Source: Clostridium sp.
Lineage (GTDB): Bacteria; Bacillota; Clostridia; Lachnospirales; Lachnospiraceae
Reading direction: 5' to 3'
Assembly (NCBI GenBank): GCA_023664605.1
Contig: JAMPFF010000002.1
Location: 124,001 to 188,000, forward strand
Length of the DNA stretch: 64,000 bases
This document shows, piece by piece, positions 34,755-42,442 of the stretch (the first letter of the stretch is position 1; every line of letters begins with the position of its first letter). Under the pieces are notes generated by a model. That model saw nothing but the letters and a program-made list of their open reading frames with translations. It ran no database searches and was not told where the DNA came from. A program made the position numbers and the translations under genes.

Positions 34755-35738
34755 ATGATAAGAGATAAAGTAAATAGAACTAAACTAGAAGAAGCAATTC
34801 CAATTAATACACCTTTTGTATGTCATGTCGAGGTAACTAATGTATGTAATTTTAGATGTGAATTTTGTGCATCAGTTGATAATCCGGCAATTAAAAATGT
34901 AAAAAAAGGATTTATGGAATATAGCCTATTTTGTAAAATAGTAGATGATTTATGTGAGTTTGACGGGAGGTTGAAACAAATGGTTTTTCATCTTCTGGGA
35001 GAACCGCTTATGCACCCCCAAATTGTTGATATGATTGTATATGCAAAAAAGAAAAATGTAAGCCAAAAGTTGATCATGTATACGAATGGGGATAGATTAA
35101 CTCCTGAAGTGAGCCGTATGATATGTGATGCCGGGATTGATTATATTCAATTTAGTATAGAACATATTAATAGTGAAGGATATGAGAAAATCACTCGAAC
35201 AAAAGTTGATTATGATAAGTTATTAGCCAATATTGGATATTTATGTGCCTATAAATCAAGTGAGTGTTTCGTAAGTGCTAAAATACTTGATTGTGGGTTG
35301 ACGGAAGCGGATAAAACAAAGTTTTATAGTGACTTTGAAAAGATTACTGATGAATGTCATATAGAGGTTCCTATGCAAGTATTACCTGAGAGCGTAAGAG
35401 ATACGACATTTGGGAATGGGCAGCATACAACCAATGACGGATATGCGCTTAACTATAAGGATGTTTGCACGCCACCGTTTTACCTTCTTGGAATTGCTTG
35501 TGATGGCCTTGTATCTCCGTGTGAATGTGATTGGAGTAAGAGTATTTGTATCGGTGATGTAAATAAGCAGTCGCTAAAACAAATATGGAATGGAGAGAAT
35601 AGAAAGAATTTTTTAAAGATGCAGTTGGCAAAACAGAGAAGTGTATCACCTATCTGTGGAAAGTGTAAGATAATGTATAATCAGTTAGATAATATAGATG
35701 AGTATGCAGAAAAATTATATGAGAAGCTAAACAATTGA
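34755..35738 (+). CDS. Radical SAM/SPASM protein
   Basis: A 327-residue paralog of the preceding gene: KLEEAIPINTPF, cluster motif CNFRCEFC, LLGEPLMHP, MYTNGDR, CTPPFYLLGIACDGLVSPCECDW and CGKCK. ATG 34755 was chosen because AAAGGAGAA sits just upstream (34743-34751); the earlier ATG at 34719 has no ribosome site. Tandem duplication of two SPASM enzymes with differing substrate-binding middles suggests two related substrates. It stops 41 bp before the pyruvyl-transferase-like gene. Confidence 0.84.
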   Translation: MIRDKVNRTKLEEAIPINTPFVCHVEVTNVCNFRCEFCASVDNPAIKNVKKGFMEYSLFCKIVDDLCEFDGRLKQMVFHLLGEPLMHPQIVDMIVYAKKKNVSQKLIMYTNGDRLTPEVSRMICDAGIDYIQFSIEHINSEGYEKITRTKVDYDKLLANIGYLCAYKSSECFVSAKILDCGLTEADKTKFYSDFEKITDECHIEVPMQVLPESVRDTTFGNGQHTTNDGYALNYKDVCTPPFYLLGIACDGLVSPCECDWSKSICIGDVNKQSLKQIWNGENRKNFLKMQLAKQRSVSPICGKCKIMYNQLDNIDEYAEKLYEKLNN

Positions 35739-35779
35739 TAGATGTAATAGATTGAATAGGAAAGGCAGAAGTATAGAGT

Positions 35780-37078
35780 ATGAAGTTTGGAAGATTGATA
35801 TATCAATATACAGGAACTTTATTTTCAAATAGCGATGCAATGTATAATATAGGCGATAATATACAAACATATGCAATTGATAATATATATAAAAGAATGG
35901 GAATACCACCAGAGGATATTATTGATATAAATTTTACTGAAATGGCATATTATTCGGGGGATTATGTAATTGTTCCCATAGTAAATGGTGGAACTCATTA
36001 TAAGAGATTTCATGAACTGCCTACTTCTGATAGAATTATTCCTTTATTGATTAGTTTTTCCATGTTAGAAGAAGATTGTGATGAACTAATACCGTATTTC
36101 CGTAAGTATATGCCTATAGGATGCCGTGACGAGGCAACACTGAATATGTTTAGAAGAAAAGGCGTGGAGGCCTATCTTAGCGGATGTTTAACTCTTACTT
36201 TACCAAAGAGAAAAGAGAAGCCGGATAAAGAAAAAGTGTTTTTGGTTGATATACCAACTGCATTAGAAAAGTATATGCCGGAAGCTATTAAAGAAAATTG
36301 TGAATATGTAACACATGAAGGAAAAATCGGAGTAGTTCCTATGTCAGAAGCCACTTGTTACGAAGTGGACGCTTTAGCAAAAACGATATATACAAAATAT
36401 GAAAAAGAGGCGACTTTAGTGATTACTTCCCGTCTACATGCAGCGGTTCCTTGTATCGCAATGGGAATACCAGTGATACTGGCAATTGACAATATAGATG
36501 AAAGATTTGGCTGGTTGGATAAGTTAATCCCGATTTATGATGCAGAACATTTTGGAGAAATCGACTGGAATCCTCATACGGTTGATGTTGAAGAATTAAA
36601 GGAATCCATAATAAAAGTAGTTTCTAAGAGATTAAAATATCTAAAAGAAAGCAGAGAAGACATTTATGAATTAAGCGATTTTTGGGAAAAACGTAACAAG
36701 GTACAGTATAATTATAAATTGTATGTTCGGTTACAGTATATGCGGGAAAGATTTTCGCAAGAACAAAATTTTGGATATATTATTTGGGGGGCAGGAGTGC
36801 ATGGCAAACAGGCTTATAAAATGATTAGAGAATATTTTCCAAATGCAGAATTGATGGCGGTAGTGGATAATTATATGGAAGGTACTATATTTGGATTGGA
36901 TATTATAAAACCTAAGGAAATATCTCTGAAAAAATTTGATTATGCTTTAATAACAACACATCCGGGAAGATTTGAAGCCGTAGAGTTATTGACTGCAATG
37001 GGAAAAAAGCAAGGTTTAGATTGGTGTTATTTTATGTCGAAAGATGTTCCGGAGGAACATAATAATTTAATGGAATAA
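35780..37078 (+). CDS. Polysaccharide pyruvyl transferase-like protein
   Basis: A 432-residue member of the MK[YFW]G family. It has YNIGDNIQTYAIDNIYKRMG, PIGCRDEAT, LSGCLTLTLPKRK and TSRLHAAVPCIAMGIPVILAI, with a C-terminal Rossmann-like tail (WGAGVHGKQAYKMIREYFPNA). It is most similar to 1488-2759 (same LTLPKRK and KVFLVDIPT landmarks) and lacks the poly-C tract of the minus-strand paralogs. It is the last gene of the plus-strand operon and is followed by a strong stem-loop. Its donor group and acceptor sugar are unknown. Confidence 0.82.
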   Translation: MKFGRLIYQYTGTLFSNSDAMYNIGDNIQTYAIDNIYKRMGIPPEDIIDINFTEMAYYSGDYVIVPIVNGGTHYKRFHELPTSDRIIPLLISFSMLEEDCDELIPYFRKYMPIGCRDEATLNMFRRKGVEAYLSGCLTLTLPKRKEKPDKEKVFLVDIPTALEKYMPEAIKENCEYVTHEGKIGVVPMSEATCYEVDALAKTIYTKYEKEATLVITSRLHAAVPCIAMGIPVILAIDNIDERFGWLDKLIPIYDAEHFGEIDWNPHTVDVEELKESIIKVVSKRLKYLKESREDIYELSDFWEKRNKVQYNYKLYVRLQYMRERFSQEQNFGYIIWGAGVHGKQAYKMIREYFPNAELMAVVDNYMEGTIFGLDIIKPKEISLKKFDYALITTHPGRFEAVELLTAMGKKQGLDWCYFMSKDVPEEHNNLME

Positions 37079-37093
37079 TATATTATAAGTCGG

Positions 37094-37137
37094 GGCATTG
37101 TCTTGGATTGGAGGTTCGACCAGTCCAAGACAATGCC
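37094..37137 (+). terminator. Long stem-loop after the plus-strand glycan operon
   Basis: Two 18-nt arms (37094-37111 and 37120-37137) pair with one G-T mismatch around an 8-nt loop. It lies 16 bp after the last operon gene. No T-run follows on the plus strand, so it may be a processing or stability structure rather than a classic intrinsic terminator. Confidence 0.55.
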
Positions 37138-37254
37138 AATGTAATCAATAACTTGTGCTGGATTATATAAATATCTGTTCAGTGTTTGAAAAAGAATTAC
37201 TATTGGCATGCGCATAAAAAAGGCGTATAATACATGACATAAGGAGAAAACACA

Positions 37255-37398
37255 ATGACAGTTCGGGAAATACTAAAGGTGTTTCATAAAGATGGATGGT
37301 ATATTACTAATCAAGAAAGTTCTCACATAAGTCTAAAGCACCCAGTAAAACCCGGAAAGGGTTCTTATAGAAAAGAGTGCAATTTATGCAGAATTTAA
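37255..37398 (+). pseudogene. hicA: HicA toxin remnant
   Basis: A 47-codon HicA-like frame preceded by AAGGAGAA. It reads VREILKVFHKDGWY and SSHISLKHPVKPGKG, keeping the catalytic-type histidine of the HicA double-stranded-RNA-binding fold. HicA normally continues with a V-P-H/N-x-G-K-D-L segment and a C-terminal helix, both absent; the frame instead runs into the HicB start. It is therefore 3'-truncated and probably inactive. It forms one dead module with the following HicB remnant. Confidence 0.72.
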
Positions 37399-37798
37399 CC
37401 TATCTTGCAGTTTTTGAACCATCAACGGACGGTGCATATAGCATTTACTTTCCCAATTTACCCGGATGTATCAGCTTTGGAAACAATCTGAAAGAAGCTT
37501 CAAGCATGGCAGCAGAAGCCGCAAGTCTTCATGTTTACAGTATGGAATGTGACAATGAAAAAATTCCAACCCATCCGTAAATCTATCCAAAGAAGATACA
37601 GAGGGAAATGTTATAATGCCCGTTACAATCTACCCTGGTTTATTTCGCATGAAAAAGGATAATGAACGCATAAAAACAAATATCACTCTCCCGGCATAAC
37701 TAAAAAGGATTGCAGAGGAACAAAAGGTAAATTATTCCTGGCTTTTGGAAACTGCCTTGATTGATTATCTGCAAATACCTATGTCCGGCAAACAATAA
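37386..37798 (+). pseudogene. hicB: HicB antitoxin remnant, frameshifted and stop-interrupted
   Basis: The first 64 codons (QNLTYLAVFEPSTDGAYSIYF, NLPGCISFGNNLKEA) are HicB-like and end at TAA 37578-37580. The remainder continues in another frame (LSKEDTEGNVIMPVTIYPGLF), then meets TAA 37697-37699 within TNITLPA. It resumes as LKRIAEEQKVNYSWLLETAL and ends near 37798. A frameshift plus an internal stop make it a clear pseudogene. Confidence 0.75.
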
Positions 37799-37869
37799 GC
37801 TTTTGCCCTGCTGTCGTGTGCAATATAACGATACAGGGTAGCTGGCACACACTTTTAAACATGACAAAA

Positions 37870-37913
37870 ACACCGCCCCGACACTCGTCAAAGTGCAAAG
37901 GGCGGTGTTCTTT
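37870..37913 (-). terminator. GC-rich hairpin downstream of HicAB relic
   Basis: ACACCGCCC (37870-37878) pairs perfectly with GGGCGGTGT (37900-37908), followed by TCTTT on the plus strand and preceded by a run of A (so T on the minus strand). It can terminate in either direction. The 243-bp gap 37799-38042 holds no gene that I can support. Confidence 0.6.
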
Positions 37914-38042
37914 GGCCTTTCCATGTTTTAAATACCTGTTTGCTTGTTCATAGATACAAAGCAAACACAGGAGGTTATGATGGTAAAGCGTACTACAAAA
38001 ACCAGCCAAAACTATTACTAAAGTAGGAAAGGACCTTCTCGC

Positions 38043-39650
38043 TTACAGCAATTCAAAATTGAATATATTAGCATTTACTTCTACATAAATCTGTTTTTCT
38101 ATCTGCTTCCACTTACTATTCAATTGTCCATTGCTTTTAAATGTTTCTTTCATTTTTTCTTTATCTACATAACTATACTTTTCAAGCGTATTTTGCACAT
38201 TAGTTTTTATAAAAATAACTAATTTTCTAGTCTCATCTTCTTGTAACCATTCAGCGATATAGTTCCACCACCTTTTATCTGTTTTACCGATTGACATGCC
38301 AAATATACATATAATGTTACTGTTATTAATAATTGTACATGCATTCATATAATTTTTATTCTTATTAGCTTCATGTATTTCCTTTTTAATTAATCTTTTC
38401 CTGTCCAAAGCGTTAATTTTAAAATTCGGATTCATAATTTGAGATTCATCATTAACTCCCAAGACTGCACTATGAGGTATCGTTCCGTGAATATGTAATA
38501 TACCTGGATCATTTGAAGGAAAAAATATTAAGAGGTTTTCCCTTGCGCTTTTTACACACCGGTCTAATATGTCTGTATAATTAAAATTTATAAAAGAGTA
38601 TCTGATTTGACTAATATCATCCGGCGAAATTTCCATGATGTGTTCTTCACAGAATATCTTGCAACATTCTAACAATGACCTTTGCATTTCTATTCCTGTT
38701 TTTCTTTCTTTTTGATCTTCATCAAAATTGATTTTTTTAACTTGTTCTTCCAGGTAATTCATTAATGCATTTTCTAAATTTCTTTCACTACGCCAGAATT
38801 TTTCCTTGTCTTCAGGCAATACTTTCGCCGTGCATTGTCCTATTGCCAATTCTAAATCTGCCCAAGAAGCAATATCACTTTGTATTTCATTCGCCAACAT
38901 ATCATCTTCATATCTATTGATGTAATACTCATAAAAATCTTTATAACTTGTTCTCAATCCAACATTTAAATCAAACCCATTTCCAATCAAAAAAGTTATT
39001 ATTTTTTCCTGTTTCTGTAATTCATTTGTATTTGCTGTCGTAGCCTTACGCATTTTTTCCCAAGCTTCCAAAAATTCCTGATCTATTTCTTTCCGAACCT
39101 TTCCATAATAGGCATCACCTTCTATACAAGTTTTTTCCGCAATATTGGAAAACTTGCTGTGAAATGTTGTTAGAGTATCTTTTGGCAATCCGTCTTCATT
39201 TAATTGTAATACTGTATTTGTCAGCGTACAAACCTTATGTATTACCATAGTTATGAATTGATTATCTTTTTTTATATAGACCTCATGAGGAGAACAATTG
39301 AAAAGAGAAGCAGTTATGCAGCCTTTATAATTTGGATCAATTGTTGTTGATGTCACCACAATTCCTTTCAATGCATAAGAACCACGCGAATGCAATGTTG
39401 CCATATACTGCCCCGATAAATATACAAATTCCTTGCTGATTACCAAATATCTGTGTCCGGGTAATAATGTATATCTATTGCTATCATCTAGACATGTTTC
39501 GGGTACTTCTCCGGTATCCGCGTCTCGAATAAATCCTATCGTGAGGTCATAACCTGCCGCTGTGATATTTTTTTCACACCTCTTTAAAAGTATGATTCCC
39601 TCATATTCTCTAATTATCCTTGTAAGATCAATATCACTTAATACAGCCAT
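38043..39650 (-). CDS. dCTP deaminase/dUTPase-like domain fused to AbiH-family domain
   Basis: A 535-residue fusion. Residues 1-190 resemble dCTP deaminase: VLSDIDL at the N-terminus, AGYDLTIGF, GHRYLVISKE, HSRGSYALKGI and TIDPNYKGCITASLFN. Aligned to E. coli Dcd, the Arg of the RSSLAR motif is Leu and the catalytic Glu of VLEF is Ser, so deaminase activity is doubtful. From about residue 218 it is AbiH-like: FLIGNGFDLNVGLRTSYKDFYEYY, FINFNYTDILD, LHIHGTIP and FGMSIGKTDKRWW. AbiH proteins block phage infection. ATG 39650 overlaps the upstream nucleotidyltransferase stop by 13 bp; the frame from 39719 lies within that gene. Confidence 0.8.
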   Translation of the reverse strand: MAVLSDIDLTRIIREYEGIILLKRCEKNITAAGYDLTIGFIRDADTGEVPETCLDDSNRYTLLPGHRYLVISKEFVYLSGQYMATLHSRGSYALKGIVVTSTTIDPNYKGCITASLFNCSPHEVYIKKDNQFITMVIHKVCTLTNTVLQLNEDGLPKDTLTTFHSKFSNIAEKTCIEGDAYYGKVRKEIDQEFLEAWEKMRKATTANTNELQKQEKIITFLIGNGFDLNVGLRTSYKDFYEYYINRYEDDMLANEIQSDIASWADLELAIGQCTAKVLPEDKEKFWRSERNLENALMNYLEEQVKKINFDEDQKERKTGIEMQRSLLECCKIFCEEHIMEISPDDISQIRYSFINFNYTDILDRCVKSARENLLIFFPSNDPGILHIHGTIPHSAVLGVNDESQIMNPNFKINALDRKRLIKKEIHEANKNKNYMNACTIINNSNIICIFGMSIGKTDKRWWNYIAEWLQEDETRKLVIFIKTNVQNTLEKYSYVDKEKMKETFKSNGQLNSKWKQIEKQIYVEVNANIFNFELL

Positions 39651-40405
39651 CGCTCTGAACCCCGTTTCTTTAATATTTCTTCTGTTAATAATACTGAGTC
39701 TGAAGTATCTATATCCCACATATCACTGATGGGCATTTCATATACAGTATGACTTAAAATATAATTCTCTAAAAAAGCAGAAAATTTGTAATTTTGATTT
39801 GCTAAATATCCATCGATTATGCTAAACGGACTACTTAACCAAAGATACACCATTCCGCCATATTTTTGTTTTTGTCCACATCCTATTTCACCAATAATAC
39901 CATTTTTTTGGTATCTGACAATTCTTCCATTTTCCGTAAGGAAAGCTTTTTCAGAAAGAAGGGAGGGAGTGCTTACTGTTTGAATAATCAAATCCGCATC
40001 ACTTGCAATATAGCTTTTTCCCACATTTAACATATTAATAAAATCAACCTTATTAGCCATAATATCTTCAAAAACCATTAAAAAAGGTGGTGAAAGAATT
40101 TTTTTGATTCGTGAAAATGTCAGCAAAGTGCCTTTTTGTACATCTTCTTCAATAAACTCCAGATACCTCATATAGCGGTCAGAATAAGCAAGGAGTTTTA
40201 AAACATCTGCAGTTACGGAATGATAAACAATATATATCTTTTCTATTTCTGCAGCTATTAACATATCTATTATATATGAAATTAACGGTTTTTGATTAAC
40301 CAATGTCATTGGCTTTGAGGGGAAATGGTTATTCTGCCGCATTCGCTTTCCGTAACCGCTTGCAAGAATAACTGCGTTCTTAACTTGTATATTATCACTC
40401 ACCAT
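39638..40405 (-). CDS. Sugar or choline-phosphate nucleotidyltransferase (LicC-like)
   Basis: A 255-residue nucleotidyltransferase. The N-terminal signature AVILASGYGKRMRQNNHFPSKPM fits the G-x-G-x-R and KPM elements. FEDIMANKVDF supplies a D/E metal site and MWDIDT a late one. Length and form resemble LicC/phosphocholine cytidylyltransferases and short glucose-1-phosphate nucleotidyltransferases. It directly overlaps the dCTP-deaminase-like/AbiH gene, so the two are co-translated. Whether it belongs to the glycan locus or to a defence module cannot be told from sequence. Confidence 0.72.
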   Translation of the reverse strand: MVSDNIQVKNAVILASGYGKRMRQNNHFPSKPMTLVNQKPLISYIIDMLIAAEIEKIYIVYHSVTADVLKLLAYSDRYMRYLEFIEEDVQKGTLLTFSRIKKILSPPFLMVFEDIMANKVDFINMLNVGKSYIASDADLIIQTVSTPSLLSEKAFLTENGRIVRYQKNGIIGEIGCGQKQKYGGMVYLWLSSPFSIIDGYLANQNYKFSAFLENYILSHTVYEMPISDMWDIDTSDSVLLTEEILKKRGSERWLY

Positions 40406-40408
40406 CTA

Positions 40409-40666
40409 TTATCCTTTCTTTGTCTTTTTCGGCCAGACGGTCTCTACATATTTTTGTACAAATACAGGACAATCCTGTTGTCCGACAACCTCTCTTTTTG
40501 ATGACAGTAGTTTAAAAAGTGAGGGTCTGATTTTGGAAATATCGTACTTTTTAGCCATAGCACCTGTTATACGATATGCATTAAAAGTATAACTGATGCC
40601 ATTCATAACCCATATATTACCCTGGCATTCGTTTGCGTTAGAGAAAGTCAAGCGACCAATAGACAT
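40409..40666 (-). CDS. Small protein of unknown function
   Basis: A 85-residue protein upstream of and co-directional with the nucleotidyltransferase (3-bp gap). I recognise no family. It contains GNIWVMNGISYTFNAYRITGAMAKKYD and a basic C-terminus. The open frame extends to a TTG at 40738, but a TATAAT on the minus strand (40735-40730) and AAAAGGAG (40700-40693) lie inside that extension. The real start is therefore downstream of these; ATG 40666 is the only in-frame ATG in range. An ATT start nearer the ribosome site cannot be excluded. Confidence 0.5.
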   Translation of the reverse strand: MSIGRLTFSNANECQGNIWVMNGISYTFNAYRITGAMAKKYDISKIRPSLFKLLSSKREVVGQQDCPVFVQKYVETVWPKKTKKG

Positions 40667-40840
40667 TTCGCTTTGATTAATATTAGAATCAGCTCCTTTT
40701 TTCGAGTGATTATTACATATTTCTATTTTATTATACAATATTTACTGATATCCTTACGTGCTAATATCGCCTGTTTTCCGTCGAATTTTTCCCTTGCATA
40801 ATTTCTTAAAACTCCTCCTATACTTTTCCAACCCATGTAT

Positions 40841-40864
40841 GCTATAATATGTTAAAAGAAAGGC
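40841..40864 (+). promoter_or_regulatory. Extended -10 promoter of the CDP-sugar operon
   Basis: TATGCTATAAT ends at 40848 and includes the extended -10 form TG-C-TATAAT (TATAAT 40843-40848). A GAAAGG follows at 40859-40864. No strong -35 is needed with an extended -10. It lies between the divergent small gene and the nucleotidyltransferase at 40877. Confidence 0.5.
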
Positions 40865-40876
40865 ACGGTTCTCAAA

Positions 40877-41647
40877 ATGAAAGCTGTTATTTTAGCAGGC
40901 GGACTGCAAAGTACTATTAATAACGAAAATGAAGGCATCCCCAAACCGATGGTAGATATAGGCGGGAAGCCTTTATTATGGCATATTATGAAACATTTTT
41001 CGGAATACGGATTGAATGAATTTATTGTATGCGGCGGTTACCGTGTCGATATGATAAAAGAATATTTTATGGACTATTATATCTATGCTTCGGATATTAC
41101 CGTTGATTTGCAGACCAATACGATAAAAGTGCATAATAAAAAAACAGAGGACTGGAAAGTAACAGTGGTTGATACGGGAGTTTTTTCCGGAACAGGACGG
41201 CGTGTCAGCCTGATTCAAAAATATATTGATGAGGAGGATTTTATCGTCACATATGGCGACTGTCTTTCGGATATTAATATACCGGCGATGATTGAGATGC
41301 ATCATCAAAAACAGAAAATTGCCACAGTTGCTATGGCAAAGCCGACAGGAAGAAACCGTTTGCTGCCGATTGATGAGGAGGGAACGTTGGTATACAATCA
41401 ATCTGAAAAAATATCCAATGAATCGGCATGGGTAAATGCGGATTGCTTTGTTTTTAATAAGCGTGTTTTTGATTACTTAACGGGAAATTATGATTTGGAA
41501 AAGCAGCTCTTTATGAAATTGTCGGAAAAACAGCAGTTGGCAACATATAAGCATACAGGATACTGGACGACAATAGAAACAAGGAGAGACCTTGTAGAAG
41601 CTGAGAATCTGTGGAATGCGGAAATTGCGCCATGGATGAAAAAATAG
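40877..41647 (+). CDS. Glucose-1-phosphate cytidylyltransferase-like protein, degenerate motif
   Basis: A 256-residue RfbF-family protein, tandem paralog of the next gene. It keeps PKPMVDIGGKPLLWHIMKHFS, EFIVCGGYRVDMIKEYF, VTYGDCLSD and the C-terminal GYWTTIETRRDL. However, the nucleotide-binding GGKGTR is replaced by GGLQSTINN, and the later GDG is GDC. These are key residues for CTP binding and metal coordination in RfbF, so it may have a changed substrate or be a regulatory subunit. It is the first gene of the CDP-sugar operon. Confidence 0.78.
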   Translation: MKAVILAGGLQSTINNENEGIPKPMVDIGGKPLLWHIMKHFSEYGLNEFIVCGGYRVDMIKEYFMDYYIYASDITVDLQTNTIKVHNKKTEDWKVTVVDTGVFSGTGRRVSLIQKYIDEEDFIVTYGDCLSDINIPAMIEMHHQKQKIATVAMAKPTGRNRLLPIDEEGTLVYNQSEKISNESAWVNADCFVFNKRVFDYLTGNYDLEKQLFMKLSEKQQLATYKHTGYWTTIETRRDLVEAENLWNAEIAPWMKK

Positions 41648-41666
41648 GAAAATGCAGGAACAGGGA

Positions 41667-42440
41667 ATGAAAGTAGTTATTTTGGCCGGTGGTAAAGGCA
41701 CCCGTATCAGTGAGGAATCCAGAATAAAACCCAAGCCAATGATTGAGATTGGCGGGATGCCGATTATCTGGCATATTATGAAGCTGTATTCTTTTTATGG
41801 GTTTCATGAATTTATTATTTGCTGCGGGTATAAGGGGCAGATGATAAAGGAATATTTTGTACATTACTATACCTATCAGTCGGACAGCACTTTTTCTCTT
41901 TTAAATAGAGAGGTAACCGTGCATGAAAATCACGTGGAACCATGGAAAGTGACATTGGTTAATACCGGGCGGGATACTTTGACGGCAGGACGTGTTTTGA
42001 AAGTAAGGGATTACATAGAAGAGGAAGAGTTTATGCTGACATATGGAGACGGCGTGTCAGATGTTAATATTCGGGATGTGCTTTCCTTTCATCATCAACA
42101 TGGGAAAATAGCGACAATCACAACGACGCAGCCTCCCGGGCGGTTTGGAGCGTTAAAAATAGACGCTGACACCAATCAGGTCGGAGGATTTAAAGAAAAA
42201 GCAAGAGCGGATTCTGCATGGGTAAATGCCGGTTTTATGGTATTGAACCGGAAAATATTCGATTATCTGGGAGACGGCAGCGAGATGCTGGAGTCGGGGC
42301 CGCTGGAAGCAGTTGCAAAAGATGGAGAAATGACGGCATATAAACACGACGGGTTCTGGTCTCCGATGGATAATGTAAGGGATAAAGAATATCTGGAAAG
42401 ACTGTGGGCGGACGGTAAAGCGCCATGGAAAGTGTGGTAA
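41667..42440 (+). CDS. rfbF: Glucose-1-phosphate cytidylyltransferase
   Basis: A 257-residue RfbF. It has VVILAGGKGTRISEESRIKPKPMIEIGGMPIIWHIMKLYS, EFIICCGYKGQMIKEYF, LTYGDGVSDVNI and GFWSPMDNVRDKEYLE. It makes CDP-glucose from CTP and glucose-1-phosphate, the first step of CDP-3,6-dideoxyhexoses. ATG 41667 (MKVV) follows AGGAACAGGGA and matches the usual family start; ATG 41652 adds five residues. It is followed by RfbH and RfbG, the standard cassette. Confidence 0.93.
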   Translation: MKVVILAGGKGTRISEESRIKPKPMIEIGGMPIIWHIMKLYSFYGFHEFIICCGYKGQMIKEYFVHYYTYQSDSTFSLLNREVTVHENHVEPWKVTLVNTGRDTLTAGRVLKVRDYIEEEEFMLTYGDGVSDVNIRDVLSFHHQHGKIATITTTQPPGRFGALKIDADTNQVGGFKEKARADSAWVNAGFMVLNRKIFDYLGDGSEMLESGPLEAVAKDGEMTAYKHDGFWSPMDNVRDKEYLERLWADGKAPWKVW

Positions 42441-42442
42441 AT

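Noticed and set aside
32554-35738. Radical SAM/SPASM genes as part of a RiPP cluster
   Set aside because: No short precursor peptide with a leader, no peptidase or exporter is nearby; the gene context is sugar metabolism.
37700-38009. Minus-strand open frames between the HicAB relic and the AbiH fusion
   Set aside because: They lie opposite the HicB remnant and hairpin, lack ribosome sites and resemble no protein.
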